From NCBI RefSeq assembly GCF_003024385.1, contig NZ_PVZN01000005.1, forward strand, positions 62,001 to 126,000: a stretch of DNA of 64,000 bases. The letters are read 5' to 3'. Origin of the DNA: Pseudomonas sp. BBP2017. Its GTDB lineage: Bacteria; Pseudomonadota; Gammaproteobacteria; Pseudomonadales; Pseudomonadaceae. Within the stretch, counting starts at the first letter, position 1, and the number at the start of each line of letters is the position of its first letter. Below the pieces are notes generated by a model. That model made no database searches, was not told the DNA's origin, and worked only from the letters and a program-made list of their open reading frames with translations. The translations under genes and the position numbers were made by a program. Below are positions 16,923 to 25,754 of the stretch, piece by piece.

Positions 16923-17393
16923 ATGTTCAAGAACGCCCTGCTGCTGGCCGCCCTGTGGCTGCCGGCGACCTTTGCCAATGCCCACGAATACACCAAGGGT
17001 GACCTGCACATCGCCCATCCGTGGTCACAGGAACTGCCGCCCAACGCGCCAAACGTCGCCGCCTACTTCGTCGTCCACAACAACGGCACAACCACCGATA
17101 CACTGCTCAGTGTCGACAGCCCGATCAGCGACGATGCGCAGCTGCATGAGCATGTGCACAAAGACGGCCTGATGAAAATGCAGCAGATGCAGAGCGTCGA
17201 AGTGCCCGCAGGCAAAGACCTGGTGTTCGCCCCCGGTGCTTACCACGTGATGCTGATGCAACCCAAGGACCGCAGCCTGTTGACTGACGGCAAGCGCTTC
17301 CCGTTGACCCTGCATTTCAAGAACGCTGGCGATATCACCGTCGAAGTCGCGGTGCAGAAGCAAGCTCCCGAAGGCGAAACACACAGCCACTGA
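16923..17393 (+). CDS. Periplasmic copper chaperone of the PCu(A)C family
   Basis: A 156-residue precursor: signal peptide MFKNALLLAALWLPATFANA, then a cupredoxin-like domain. The Cu(I) ligands of the family are visible: His in QLHEHVH, Met in LMKMQQM, and the H-x-M pair in AYHVMLM. The tail is His-rich (ETHSH). PCu(A)C proteins deliver Cu(I) to the CuA or CuB sites of cytochrome c oxidases. GGAGA precedes the ATG. It lies between two DUF2946 genes and upstream of oprC. Confidence 0.9.
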   Translation: MFKNALLLAALWLPATFANAHEYTKGDLHIAHPWSQELPPNAPNVAAYFVVHNNGTTTDTLLSVDSPISDDAQLHEHVHKDGLMKMQQMQSVEVPAGKDLVFAPGAYHVMLMQPKDRSLLTDGKRFPLTLHFKNAGDITVEVAVQKQAPEGETHSH

Positions 17394-17412
17394 CCGCTGA
17401 ACGCTGCTCACC

Positions 17413-17847
17413 ATGAGCATCGCCCGCAGCAGCCTCACCCGCCCCGTGCGCCCTGATACCAGAAGGGTTCGCGGCAGCTGGCTGAGCCTGTTCGCCATGT
17501 TGATGATCTTTATCGGCCCACTGGTTTCCCAGTCGATGCCGATGGATCACCGTGCCATGTCGAAAGACATGGGCGTGAGCATGGCCATGACCATGGACAG
17601 CAGCGCTGATTGCCATGGCGACAGCCATCACAACAGCAGTCCATCGCTACAAGTGATCTGGGAGAAGTGCGGCTACTGCAGCCTGTTCTTCCACTGCCCG
17701 GCACTGCCCCAGGCCCTGACCCTGCTCAATACCGAAGCGGCGCCTGCCAACGGCACCTTGAGCGCCCAGCCCCGCCAGGGCCATGCCCGGCAGACCGTTT
17801 TTCCCGGTGCCCGGACCCGCGCGCCACCGCCCTTCATCGTCGTCTGA
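17413..17847 (+). CDS. DUF2946 family exported protein (second copy)
   Basis: A 144-residue protein with a basic N-terminus, one hydrophobic segment (SLFAMLMIFIGPLVSQS) and a middle rich in Met, His and Cys (MPMDHRAMSKDMG, CHGDSHH, CGYCSLFFHC). The Met/His/Cys content suggests metal binding in the periplasm. It is distinct from the first copy in sequence but has the same layout and signature (EKCGYCSLF). It lies 20 bases after the PCu(A)C gene and 81 bases before oprC. Confidence 0.75.
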   Translation: MSIARSSLTRPVRPDTRRVRGSWLSLFAMLMIFIGPLVSQSMPMDHRAMSKDMGVSMAMTMDSSADCHGDSHHNSSPSLQVIWEKCGYCSLFFHCPALPQALTLLNTEAAPANGTLSAQPRQGHARQTVFPGARTRAPPPFIVV

Positions 17848-17927
17848 AAACACCTTCTGCGCTCAAGCGGCCGGCACCTCGCCGCTGACCTTGCGCGCGC
17901 TCATGACTGATCGATGTTGGAATCACT

Positions 17928-19994
17928 ATGTCCAGCTGTACTGCTGTCTTTCGTTTGTCCCTGCGCGGGACCGTCGCCGTGATCTGCGGCACCCTGCTCA
18001 GCCCCTTCGCCCTGGCCGTCAGCCAGCCGATTGACGAACACGCTCACGACCATTCCGAGTTGAGTCCGACGGTGATCACCGCCGTCGCCCCCAGCTCACC
18101 CCTGACCATCGTCACCAACCCCAAAGACCCCCGCCAACCGGTACCGGCCAGCGATGGCGCCGACTACCTGAAAACCATCCCCGGTTTTTCCGCGATCCGC
18201 GCCGGCGGCACCAACGGCGACCCGGTACTGCGCGGCATGTTCGGCTCACGCCTGAACATCCTCACCAACGGCGGCGTGATGCTCGGCGCCTGCCCCAACC
18301 GGATGGACGCGCCCACCTCTTACATCTCGCCGGAAACCTATGACCGCCTGACCGTGATCAAAGGCCCGCAAAGCGTGATCTGGGGCCCAGGCGCATCCGC
18401 CGGTACCATCCTCTTTGACCGTGATCCGGAGAAATTCGGCGAGCTCGGCAGCCGGGTCAATGCCAGCCTGCTGGCCGGTTCCAACGGGCGCTTTGACAAG
18501 GTCCTCGATACTGCCGCAGGCAACGCGCTTGGTTACATGCGCTTTGTCGGTAACCAGTCGCACTCGGATGATTACGAAGACGGTAATGGCGACACCGTGC
18601 CGTCACGCTGGGATAAATGGAACGGCGATGTCGCCCTGGGCTGGACCCCCGATGCCGACACCCTGGTGGAACTCACGGCCGGCAAGGGCGACGGCGAAGC
18701 CCGCTACGCCGGGCGCGGCATGGACGGTTCGCAGTTCAAGCGCGAAAGCCTGGGCTTGCGCTTTGAGAAGTCCAACATCGGCGAGGTCTGGGACAAACTC
18801 GAAGCCCAGGTTTACTACAACTACGCCGACCATGTGATGGACAACTACAGCCTGCGCACGCCCTCGGGCACGGGCATGATGGGTATGCCGATGGTCAGCA
18901 ACGTCGACCGCCGCACCCTGGGTGGCCGGGTCAAGGGCACCTGGCGCTGGAGCGAGCTGCAGTTGATCGCCGGCGTCGATGCGCAAACCAACGAACATCG
19001 CAAGCGCGGTGGCATGGGCATCGATGTCCACGAGGGCATGGCCTGGACCAAAGACGCCGACTTCCACAACTACGGTGTGTTCAGCGAACTGACCTGGTAC
19101 GCCGCCGATCAGGAGCGCCTGATCAGCGGTGCGCGCCTGGATCGCGCCTCGGCCAAGGACTACCGGGATACCAGCGCGACCAACGACGATACCCGCGCCG
19201 ATACGCTGCCCAGCGGTTTTGTTCGCTACGAGCATGACCTCATCGAGATCCCCGCTACCACCTACATTGGCCTCGGCCACGCCCAGCGCTTCCCGGATTA
19301 CTGGGAGCTGTTCTCGCCCAAGTCAGGGCCAGCCGGTTCGGTCAATGCCTTCGACAGCATCAAACCGGAGAAAACCACCCAGCTGGACTTCGGCATCCAG
19401 TACCAGACTGAAGGCCTGCAGGCCTGGGCCTCGGGCTATGTCGGGCAGATTCGCGACTACATCCTGTTCGACTACCGCACCAGCATGATGGGTATGAGCC
19501 GCTCCAGAGCGCAGAACATCGATGCGCGAATCATGGGCGGCGAACTTGGGGCTGCGTATATGTTGACCTCGAACTGGAAAGCCGACGCCACCCTGGCCTA
19601 CGCTTGGGGCAAGAACAGCAGTGATGGCACAGCGCTGCCACAGATGCCACCGCTGGAAAGCCGCCTGGGCCTGACCTACAGCCGTGACGATTGGAGCGCC
19701 GGCGCACTCTGGCGCGTGGTGGCCGCGCAGAACCGTATCGCCGAGGACTACGGCAACGTGGTCGGCAAAGACTATGAAAAAAGCGCGGGCTTCGGTGTGT
19801 TCTCGCTCAATGGCAGCTACAAGGTCAGCAAACACCTGAAGCTCAGTGCAGGGGTCGACAACCTGTTCGACAAGGCTTACGCCGAACACCTGAACCTGGC
19901 GGGTAATGCCGGCTTCGGCTATCCCGCAAGCGACCCACAGGCAATCAATGAGCCGGGGCGCACACTCTGGACCAAGGTCGACCTGAGTTTCTGA
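17928..19994 (+). CDS. oprC: TonB-dependent copper receptor OprC
   Basis: A 688-residue outer-membrane receptor: signal peptide ending near ALA at about 28-30, a His-rich start of the mature protein (DEHAHDHSE), TonB-box region (SPTVITAV), plug domain to about residue 180, then a 22-strand barrel ending in aromatic Phe (KVDLSF). C122-x3-M126 (ACPNRM) in the plug corresponds to the CxxxM copper-binding motif described for Pseudomonas OprC, and Met-rich loops (TGMMGMPM, TSMMGMS) fit Cu capture. It imports copper across the outer membrane. It follows the DUF2946/PCuAC genes and precedes a PepSY protein, likely one operon. Confidence 0.92.
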   Translation: MSSCTAVFRLSLRGTVAVICGTLLSPFALAVSQPIDEHAHDHSELSPTVITAVAPSSPLTIVTNPKDPRQPVPASDGADYLKTIPGFSAIRAGGTNGDPVLRGMFGSRLNILTNGGVMLGACPNRMDAPTSYISPETYDRLTVIKGPQSVIWGPGASAGTILFDRDPEKFGELGSRVNASLLAGSNGRFDKVLDTAAGNALGYMRFVGNQSHSDDYEDGNGDTVPSRWDKWNGDVALGWTPDADTLVELTAGKGDGEARYAGRGMDGSQFKRESLGLRFEKSNIGEVWDKLEAQVYYNYADHVMDNYSLRTPSGTGMMGMPMVSNVDRRTLGGRVKGTWRWSELQLIAGVDAQTNEHRKRGGMGIDVHEGMAWTKDADFHNYGVFSELTWYAADQERLISGARLDRASAKDYRDTSATNDDTRADTLPSGFVRYEHDLIEIPATTYIGLGHAQRFPDYWELFSPKSGPAGSVNAFDSIKPEKTTQLDFGIQYQTEGLQAWASGYVGQIRDYILFDYRTSMMGMSRSRAQNIDARIMGGELGAAYMLTSNWKADATLAYAWGKNSSDGTALPQMPPLESRLGLTYSRDDWSAGALWRVVAAQNRIAEDYGNVVGKDYEKSAGFGVFSLNGSYKVSKHLKLSAGVDNLFDKAYAEHLNLAGNAGFGYPASDPQAINEPGRTLWTKVDLSF

Positions 19995-20006
19995 TCCAAC
20001 CCCAGG

Positions 20007-20027
20007 GCGCGATCACCGATCGCGCCT
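20007..20027 (+). terminator. Hairpin after oprC
   Basis: Perfect 9-bp stem GGCGCGATC / GATCGCGCC with a 3-nt loop, followed by TTCTCT. The T tract is poor, so it may only partly stop transcription before the PepSY gene 26 bases on. Confidence 0.5.
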
Positions 20028-20052
20028 TCTCTGCACAACATGGGAAAACACC

Positions 20053-21420
20053 ATGAGCAAACCGCCGATTAGTTTCTACAACCTGGCCTGGCGTTGGCAC
20101 TTTTATGCCGGGCTGTTCGTCGCACCGTTCATGATCCTGCTGGCGATCACCGGGATCATCTACCTGTTCAAGCCGCAGCTTGATCCGTTGCTCTACCGCG
20201 ACTTGATGGTGGTCAAGGCCGGGCACCACACGCAAAGCGCCGACAGCTTGCTGCAGCGAATGCATGAGGCTTACCCCAAGGGCCAGGTCAGCCAGTACCT
20301 GCCAGCGGTAGCCGCCGACCGCAGCGCGCAGTTTGTGCTTCAGGATGCAGGTCGTGAACTGAATGTGTTCATCAACCCCTACGACGGCACACTGCTGGGC
20401 GAGCAGGACGCGAAAAGCAACCTGCAAGCGGTCGCCCGGGCCCTGCATGGCGAGTTGATGATCGGCACCGTCGGCGATCGCCTGGTGGAACTGGCCGCTG
20501 GCTGGGGCATCGTGCTGGTGGTGTCCGGTCTGTACCTCTGGTGGCCGCGCGGCAAGCGTTCGGCCGGCGTGCTCTGGCCACGCCTGAATGCGCGCGGACG
20601 CTTGTTATGGCGCGACCTGCATGCCGTCACCGGGTTCTGGGGTTCGGCCCTACTGCTGTTGATGCTGCTCAGCGGCATGACCTGGACCGGTTTCTGGGGC
20701 AAACACTACGCCGATGTGTGGAACAGCTTCCCGGCAGCGATGTGGAACGATGTCCCCAAGTCCGATCAACAAGCCCGCGAGCTCAACAGCGCAACGCGCC
20801 AGACCGTGCCCTGGGCGATGGAAAACACGCCCATGCCGCAGTCCGGCGCCCATGCCGAACATGCTGGGCACAACATCGGGGCAAGTGCACCAGCCGCCCC
20901 ACAGGTCAGCCTACAACAAATCCAGGACCTGGCCAGCACCCGCGCGGTCGAGCCCGGCTACAGCATCACCCTGCCCACCCGCGCTGACGGGGTGTATACC
21001 ATTGCTGTGTTCGCCGATGACCCACGCAACGACGCCACCCTGCATATCGACCAGTACACCGGCAAGGTTCTGGTGGATGTGCGCTGGCAGGATTACAACA
21101 ACGTTGCCCGCGCGACCGAGCTGGGGGTGATGCTGCATGAGGGCAAGATGTTCGGGCCGCTCAATCAGATCATCATCCTGGTGGTGTGCCTGATGATCCT
21201 GCTGGGATCGGTCAGCGGTCTGGTGATGTGGTGGAAGCGGCGTCCTGAAGGGGGGCTTGGTGTGCCGCCGTTGCGTCACGACCTGCCGCGCTGGAAGACT
21301 GCGACCGTGATCATGCTGATTCTTGGCGCTGCGTTTCCGCTGGTGGGCGGCTCAATGTTGCTGGTGTGGCTGGTGGATCGCTACGCACAACCGCTGGTCC
21401 GGACAAATCCGCTAACATAG
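20053..21420 (+). CDS. PepSY-associated transmembrane protein
   Basis: A 455-residue inner-membrane protein with four main membrane segments: near 18-40 (GLFVAPFMILLAITGIIYLF), about 150-170, 195-215 and 380-395, plus one near the C-terminus (about 420-445). PepSY domains lie between them (near 60-110 and 295-345). The family is linked to TonB-dependent metal or siderophore uptake, where members may act as reductases or assist substrate release. Here it directly follows oprC, so a role in copper reduction or transfer at the inner membrane is a fair guess. A His/Met-rich loop (MPQSGAHAEHAGH) may bind copper. Confidence 0.85.
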   Translation: MSKPPISFYNLAWRWHFYAGLFVAPFMILLAITGIIYLFKPQLDPLLYRDLMVVKAGHHTQSADSLLQRMHEAYPKGQVSQYLPAVAADRSAQFVLQDAGRELNVFINPYDGTLLGEQDAKSNLQAVARALHGELMIGTVGDRLVELAAGWGIVLVVSGLYLWWPRGKRSAGVLWPRLNARGRLLWRDLHAVTGFWGSALLLLMLLSGMTWTGFWGKHYADVWNSFPAAMWNDVPKSDQQARELNSATRQTVPWAMENTPMPQSGAHAEHAGHNIGASAPAAPQVSLQQIQDLASTRAVEPGYSITLPTRADGVYTIAVFADDPRNDATLHIDQYTGKVLVDVRWQDYNNVARATELGVMLHEGKMFGPLNQIIILVVCLMILLGSVSGLVMWWKRRPEGGLGVPPLRHDLPRWKTATVIMLILGAAFPLVGGSMLLVWLVDRYAQPLVRTNPLT

Positions 21421-21437
21421 GCGCCCGTTTTTGAAAC

Positions 21438-21467
21438 GGACCTGCTGGCATCGACCTGGGCAGGTCC
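21438..21467 (+). promoter_or_regulatory. Hairpin in front of the ABC importer genes
   Basis: A perfect 8-bp inverted repeat GGACCTGC / GCAGGTCC (14-nt loop) ends two bases before the AGGA ribosome binding site of the ABC ATPase gene. Its closeness to the start could limit translation or mark a processing site. There is no T run, so it is a poor terminator for the PepSY gene. Confidence 0.35.
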
Positions 21468-21478
21468 ACAGGACCCTA

Positions 21479-22267
21479 ATGAGTACCCTGAGCATCAGCA
21501 ACCTGCATTGGTCGCCCCTGGGCCACGGCCATTGTCATCACCAGTTCCAGCTGCGCGAGGTCGATCTGCAGGTCAGGGCGGGGGAGTTCGTCGGACTGAT
21601 CGGCCCCAACGGCAGCGGCAAGACCAGCCTGCTGCGCTGCGCGTATCGCTTCAACAAGCCCGAGCGCGGCCAGGTGCGTCTGGATGAACACGACCTGTGG
21701 CGGCAATCGCCGCGCTGGTGTGCCCAGCGTATCGCTGTGGTCCTGCAGGAGTTTCCCGATGCCTTCGGTCTGAACGTCGAGGAAGTCGTCGCCATGGGCC
21801 GCACCCCGCATAAGAGCCTGTTCGACGGCGACAACGACGAAGATCGCCAGTTGGTCAAAACAGCGCTGCTCGCAGTCGGTCTGGAGGGCTTCGACGACCA
21901 CGCCTTTGCCAGCCTGTCAGGCGGTGAAAAACAGCGGGTGATCCTTGCCCGGGCACTGGTTCAGCAGCCGCAGTTGCTGATCCTCGACGAGCCGACCAAC
22001 CACCTCGATCCGCGTTATCAGCTGGAGCTTTTGCAGCAGGTGCGCCAGCTGGGCATCGGTACCCTGGCGAGCATTCATGACCTGAACCTGGCCGCCGCTT
22101 TCTGTGATCGCCTGTATGTCCTTGACCACGGGCGCATTGTTGCCAGCGGCACGCCGAGCGAAGTGCTCACCACCGAGCTGTTGCACGAGGTCTTTGGTGT
22201 ACAGGCACTGATCGACCGTCACCCCCTCGCCGACCACCCACGCCTTACCTGGATAACCCAGCGATGA
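21479..22267 (+). CDS. FecE/BtuD-type ABC transporter ATP-binding protein
   Basis: A 262-residue ABC ATPase of the iron-chelate/B12 class: Walker A GPNGSGKTS, signature LSGGEKQR, Walker B LLILDEPTNH, H-loop SIHDLN. It powers the importer encoded by the next two genes, overlapping the binding-protein gene by ATGA (22264). The ATG at 21479 (AGGA upstream) is preferred to an upstream ATG-type start that would add a non-conserved leader. Substrate unknown: iron chelate, heme, cobalamin or another metal complex are all possible. Confidence 0.9.
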   Translation: MSTLSISNLHWSPLGHGHCHHQFQLREVDLQVRAGEFVGLIGPNGSGKTSLLRCAYRFNKPERGQVRLDEHDLWRQSPRWCAQRIAVVLQEFPDAFGLNVEEVVAMGRTPHKSLFDGDNDEDRQLVKTALLAVGLEGFDDHAFASLSGGEKQRVILARALVQQPQLLILDEPTNHLDPRYQLELLQQVRQLGIGTLASIHDLNLAAAFCDRLYVLDHGRIVASGTPSEVLTTELLHEVFGVQALIDRHPLADHPRLTWITQR

Positions 22268-23211
22268 TTCGAACCACCCTGCTTCTGCTGCTGGGCCTGC
22301 TCGCCAGCACCAGCGTCTTCGCCCAGGCGACTCAGTACCCGTTGACCGTACAGAGCTGTAACCGCCAGGTGACCTTCAACAAGGTCCCGGAGCATGCTCT
22401 GAGCCATGACATCAACATGACCCAGATGATGCTCGCCCTCGGCCTGCGCCAGCGCATGGTCGGCTACAGCGGTGTCAGCGGCTGGAAGGCAGTCACCCCA
22501 GAACTGCGCAAAGAGCTCGATGGGCTGCCGGAACTGGCCAGCAAGTACCCCTCTGTGGAAACCCTGCTTAATGCCAATGTCGACTTCTTCTTCGCCGGCT
22601 GGGACTACGGCATGCGCGTCGGTGGTGACCTGACCCCGCAGACTCTGGCGCCCCTGGATATCCCGGTCTACGAGTTGACCGAATCCTGTGCCTTCGTCAT
22701 GAAGCGCCCTGCGGCCAGCCTCGACGATACTTACAACGACCTGCGCAACCTGGGCAGGATCTTCGATGTGCAGGACCGCGCCGAGCAACTGATCGGCCAG
22801 ATGCAACAGCGGATCGCCGTCGTCCAGCAACTACTGCCCGCACAGCGCCCACGGGTGTTCCTGTACGACAGCGGTGAAGACCGGGCCATGACTTCCGGGC
22901 GCCTGGGCATGCCGCAGGCACTGATCGACGCCGCCGGTGGCCGCAACGTGCTGGACGATATCGACGCCAGCTGGACCCGGGTGAACTGGGAGAGCGTGGT
23001 CGAGCGCAACCCCGAGGTGATTGTCATCGTCGACTATGGCGAGATCAGCGCCGCCCAGAAGCAGGCGTTCCTTGAACAGCACCCGGCCTTGCAGTCGGTG
23101 GCGGCGATCCGTAACAAGCGCTTCGTGGTGATTCCCTACGTGGCCGCCACACCGAGCCTGGAAAACGTCGAGGCCATCGAAACCATTGCCGCAGGCCTGC
23201 ACGGCGCATGA
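22264..23211 (+). CDS. FecB/BtuF-type periplasmic binding protein
   Basis: A 315-residue precursor with signal peptide (TLLLLLGLLASTSVFA) and the class III (TroA/BtuF) binding fold, joined by a long helix near the middle (about 165-190). Mature cysteines at SCNRQ and ESCAF may form a disulfide; no lipobox is seen. It overlaps the ATPase gene upstream and the permease gene downstream. The ligand cannot be read from the sequence. Position right after oprC and its PepSY partner suggests a metal-containing ligand, but B12 is also possible given the cob genes 10 kb away. Confidence 0.87.
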   Translation: MIRTTLLLLLGLLASTSVFAQATQYPLTVQSCNRQVTFNKVPEHALSHDINMTQMMLALGLRQRMVGYSGVSGWKAVTPELRKELDGLPELASKYPSVETLLNANVDFFFAGWDYGMRVGGDLTPQTLAPLDIPVYELTESCAFVMKRPAASLDDTYNDLRNLGRIFDVQDRAEQLIGQMQQRIAVVQQLLPAQRPRVFLYDSGEDRAMTSGRLGMPQALIDAAGGRNVLDDIDASWTRVNWESVVERNPEVIVIVDYGEISAAQKQAFLEQHPALQSVAAIRNKRFVVIPYVAATPSLENVEAIETIAAGLHGA

Positions 23212-24218
23212 GTCGCTATCGTCTTTTGCTGCTTGGGCTGACTGGCCTCCTGCTGGTGTCCTGTGTCGTCTCCCTGGGCTTTGGCGCGGCCCCGGTCCCG
23301 GTCGAGGTGGTGTGGCGCGTACTGCTGTTCAAGGTCTTCGGCATTGCCCCCGAAACACCTGCCTGGAGCACTGGCCAGGAACATATTGTCTGGCTTATCC
23401 GTGTACCGCGCATGTTGCTGGCCGCACTGGTGGGTGGTGGCCTGGCGATGATCGGTACGGTGTTGCAGGCGGTGACACGCAACCCCTTAGCCGATCCGCA
23501 CCTGCTCGGCGTGACCTCCGGCGCCACACTCGGCGCGGTGCTGGTGGTGCTGCATATCGGTGAAGTGCTCGGCCTGCTGACCTTACCACTGGCAGCTTTT
23601 ATCGGCGCCCTGTGCAGCATGCTGCTGGTGCTGGCGATTGCCAGCCGCCATGGCCGCCTGGACAGTGACCGCCTGCTGCTGTGCGGTGTGGCGGTGGCCT
23701 TTGTGATGATGGCCATCGCCAACCTGCTGCTGTTCCTCGGCGACCACCGCGCCAGCTCCGCAGTGATGTTCTGGATGCTCGGCGGCCTGGGCCTGGCGCG
23801 CTGGGAGCTACTGCCGATCCCGGCCATCAGCGTGATGCTGGGCCTGACCCTTCTACTGGGCATGGCCCGTGCCCTCAATGCGCTGATGGCCGGCGAGCAG
23901 ACCGCCGTGACTCTCGGCCTGAACGCCCGCTCGGTGCGCCTGGTGGCCTTCCTGATCTGCTCGCTGCTGACCGGTGTGCTGGTGGCGATCAGTGGCTCCA
24001 TCGGCTTTGTCGGCCTGATGGTCCCACACATTGCCCGGCGCCTGGTCGGCGCCGAACACACCCGCCTGCTACCGGTGTGCCTGCTGCTCGGCAGCCTGTT
24101 CCTGATCTGGGTCGATGTCGCCGCGCGCACGCTGATCTCGCCGGAAGACCTGCCGATCGGTATCGCCACCGCGGCCATCGGCGGTCTGTTTTTTATCGGC
24201 CTGATGCGCAAGCGTTGA
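23208..24218 (+). CDS. FecCD family ABC transporter permease
   Basis: A 336-residue protein with about ten membrane segments. Family marks are RVPRMLLAALVGGGLAMIG, NPLADPHLLGVTSGA and GFVGLMVPHIARRLVG, the last being the loop that contacts the ATPase. It works as a homodimer with the ATPase and binding protein encoded just upstream, and overlaps the binding-protein gene by ATGA. It is the last gene of this unit; 270 bases separate it from urtA. Confidence 0.92.
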   Translation: MSRYRLLLLGLTGLLLVSCVVSLGFGAAPVPVEVVWRVLLFKVFGIAPETPAWSTGQEHIVWLIRVPRMLLAALVGGGLAMIGTVLQAVTRNPLADPHLLGVTSGATLGAVLVVLHIGEVLGLLTLPLAAFIGALCSMLLVLAIASRHGRLDSDRLLLCGVAVAFVMMAIANLLLFLGDHRASSAVMFWMLGGLGLARWELLPIPAISVMLGLTLLLGMARALNALMAGEQTAVTLGLNARSVRLVAFLICSLLTGVLVAISGSIGFVGLMVPHIARRLVGAEHTRLLPVCLLLGSLFLIWVDVAARTLISPEDLPIGIATAAIGGLFFIGLMRKR

Positions 24219-24288
24219 TTACCGTCAAGCACCCTTTGCTCTTGAGATGGGCAATCGCCAGCAGCTGACAGCGCAGCAGATCTGACCC

Positions 24289-24323
24289 CAGCCGGTTGCG
24301 CACCAGCGCAGCGCAACCGGCTG
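24289..24323. repeat. 12-bp perfect inverted repeat before urtA
   Basis: CAGCCGGTTGCG pairs with CGCAACCGGCTG across an 11-nt loop. It lies 66 bases after the FecCD permease and about 85 bases upstream of the sigma-54 promoter of urtA. No T tract follows, so it is a stable hairpin at the end of the importer transcript or a DNA site. Confidence 0.45.
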
Positions 24324-24405
24324 CACCGCCTCACCCGTTCAGCCCCAGGCCGGTGCAAACATTTGCCTCCCCGCCTCTCAACGCCCGTGCCAAAGCCCTC
24401 GGCGG

Positions 24406-24424
24406 TTCCGGCACAGCCTTTGCT
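24406..24424 (+). promoter_or_regulatory. Sigma-54 promoter of the urt operon
   Basis: TTCCGGCACAGCCTTTGCT matches the -24/-12 consensus TTGGCACR-N4-TTGCW, with GG (24410-24411) and GC (24422-24423) exactly ten bases apart. It is 65 bases upstream of the urtA ATG. Urea importers of pseudomonads are switched on by NtrC under nitrogen limitation, which agrees. Half sites TGCACC (about 24322) and GGTGCA (about 24352) flank the upstream region but are too far apart for a standard NtrC site. Confidence 0.7.
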
Positions 24425-24488
24425 AAAGCTCTCTCCCGAAGTCGCCATCTGCCTTACCCGCACATTCGAACTCAACGGAGAGAGCACT

Positions 24489-25754
24489 ATGAAGCGTCGC
24501 AGTCTGATCAAGGCCTTCACCCTCAGCGCGTCTATCGCAGCGATGGGCCTGAGCTGGAGCATCCAGGCCGCCGAGACCATCAAGGTCGGCATCCTGCATT
24601 CGCTGTCCGGAACCATGGCGATTTCCGAGACCTCGCTCAAGGACATGGCCTTGATGACCATCGAGCAGATCAACGCCAAGGGCGGCGTCAACGGCAAGCT
24701 GCTGGAGCCGGTGGTGGTCGACCCGGCCTCGAACTGGCCGCTGTTCGCCGAGAAGGGCCGGCAACTGCTGACCCAGGACAAGGTCGCCGTGGTGTTCGGT
24801 TGCTGGACTTCGGTATCACGTAAATCGGTGCTGCCGGTGTTCGAGGAACTCAACGGCCTGCTGTTCTACCCGGTGCAATACGAAGGCGAAGAAATGTCGC
24901 CGAACGTCTTCTACACCGGCGCCGCGCCGAACCAGCAGGCGATCCCGGCGGTGGAATACCTGATGAGCGAAGAAGGCGGTGCGGCCAAGCGCTATTTCCT
25001 GCTCGGCACCGACTATGTCTATCCGCGTACCACCAACAAGATCCTGCGCGCCTTCCTGCACAGCAAGGGCGTGGCCGACAAGGACATCGAAGAGGTCTAC
25101 ACGCCGTTTGGCCACAGCGATTACCAGACCATCGTCGCCAACATCAAGAAATTCTCCGCAGGCGGCAAGACGGCGGTGATCTCCACGGTCAATGGCGACT
25201 CCAACGTGCCGTTCTACAAGGAGCTGGCCAACCAGGGCCTGAAAGCCACCGACGTACCGGTGGTGGCCTTCTCGGTCGGCGAGGAAGAGCTGCGCGGGAT
25301 CGACACCAAGCCGCTGGTGGGCCATCTGGCCGCGTGGAACTACTTCGAGTCGGTGCAGAACCCGGTCAACAGCCAGTTCGTGGCGGACTGGAAAGCCTAC
25401 GCCAAGGCCAAGAACCTGCCGGGTGCCGACAAGGCGGTGACCAACGACCCGATGGAAGCCACCTACGTCGGTATCTATATGTGGGCCCAGGCGGTGGAGA
25501 AGGCCAAGTCCACTGACGTCGACAAGGTTCGTGAAGCGCTCGCCGGGCAGACCTTCAAAGCGCCGTCGGGCTACACCCTGACCATGGACAAGACCAACCA
25601 CCACCTGCACAAGCCGGTGATGATCGGCGAGATCCAGGATGACGGGCAGTTCAACGTGGTCTGGGAAACCGAGCAGCCGCTGCGGGCACAACCGTGGAGC
25701 CCGTTCATTCCGGGCAATGACAAGCGGCCGGATTATGCAGTGAAGGGTAACTGA
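24489..25754 (+). CDS. urtA: Urea ABC transporter, substrate-binding protein
   Basis: A 421-residue precursor with a twin-arginine-like signal (MKRRSLIKAF..IQAAE), then a type I periplasmic binding fold starting IKVGILHSLSGTMAISE. Length and the GCWTSVSRKSVLPVFEE and NHHLHKPVMIGEIQDDG stretches are typical of UrtA. It captures urea (and probably short-chain amides) in the periplasm. The ATG at 24489 follows AACGGAGAGAG; upstream in-frame starts would bury the signal peptide. First gene of urtABCDE; a REP pair separates it from urtB and may reduce downstream expression relative to this abundant protein. Confidence 0.93.
   Translation: MKRRSLIKAFTLSASIAAMGLSWSIQAAETIKVGILHSLSGTMAISETSLKDMALMTIEQINAKGGVNGKLLEPVVVDPASNWPLFAEKGRQLLTQDKVAVVFGCWTSVSRKSVLPVFEELNGLLFYPVQYEGEEMSPNVFYTGAAPNQQAIPAVEYLMSEEGGAAKRYFLLGTDYVYPRTTNKILRAFLHSKGVADKDIEEVYTPFGHSDYQTIVANIKKFSAGGKTAVISTVNGDSNVPFYKELANQGLKATDVPVVAFSVGEEELRGIDTKPLVGHLAAWNYFESVQNPVNSQFVADWKAYAKAKNLPGADKAVTNDPMEATYVGIYMWAQAVEKAKSTDVDKVREALAGQTFKAPSGYTLTMDKTNHHLHKPVMIGEIQDDGQFNVVWETEQPLRAQPWSPFIPGNDKRPDYAVKGN

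Noticed and set aside
24322..24357. NtrC binding site formed by TGCACC and GGTGCA
   Set aside because: The half sites are 24 bases apart, much more than in a standard NtrC site; kept only as a remark.
23216..24853. Long open frame on the minus strand (over 500 codons) across the FecCD permease and urtA
   Set aside because: It lies opposite two clear genes, has no family features and spans the urt promoter; open antisense frames are expected in GC-rich DNA.
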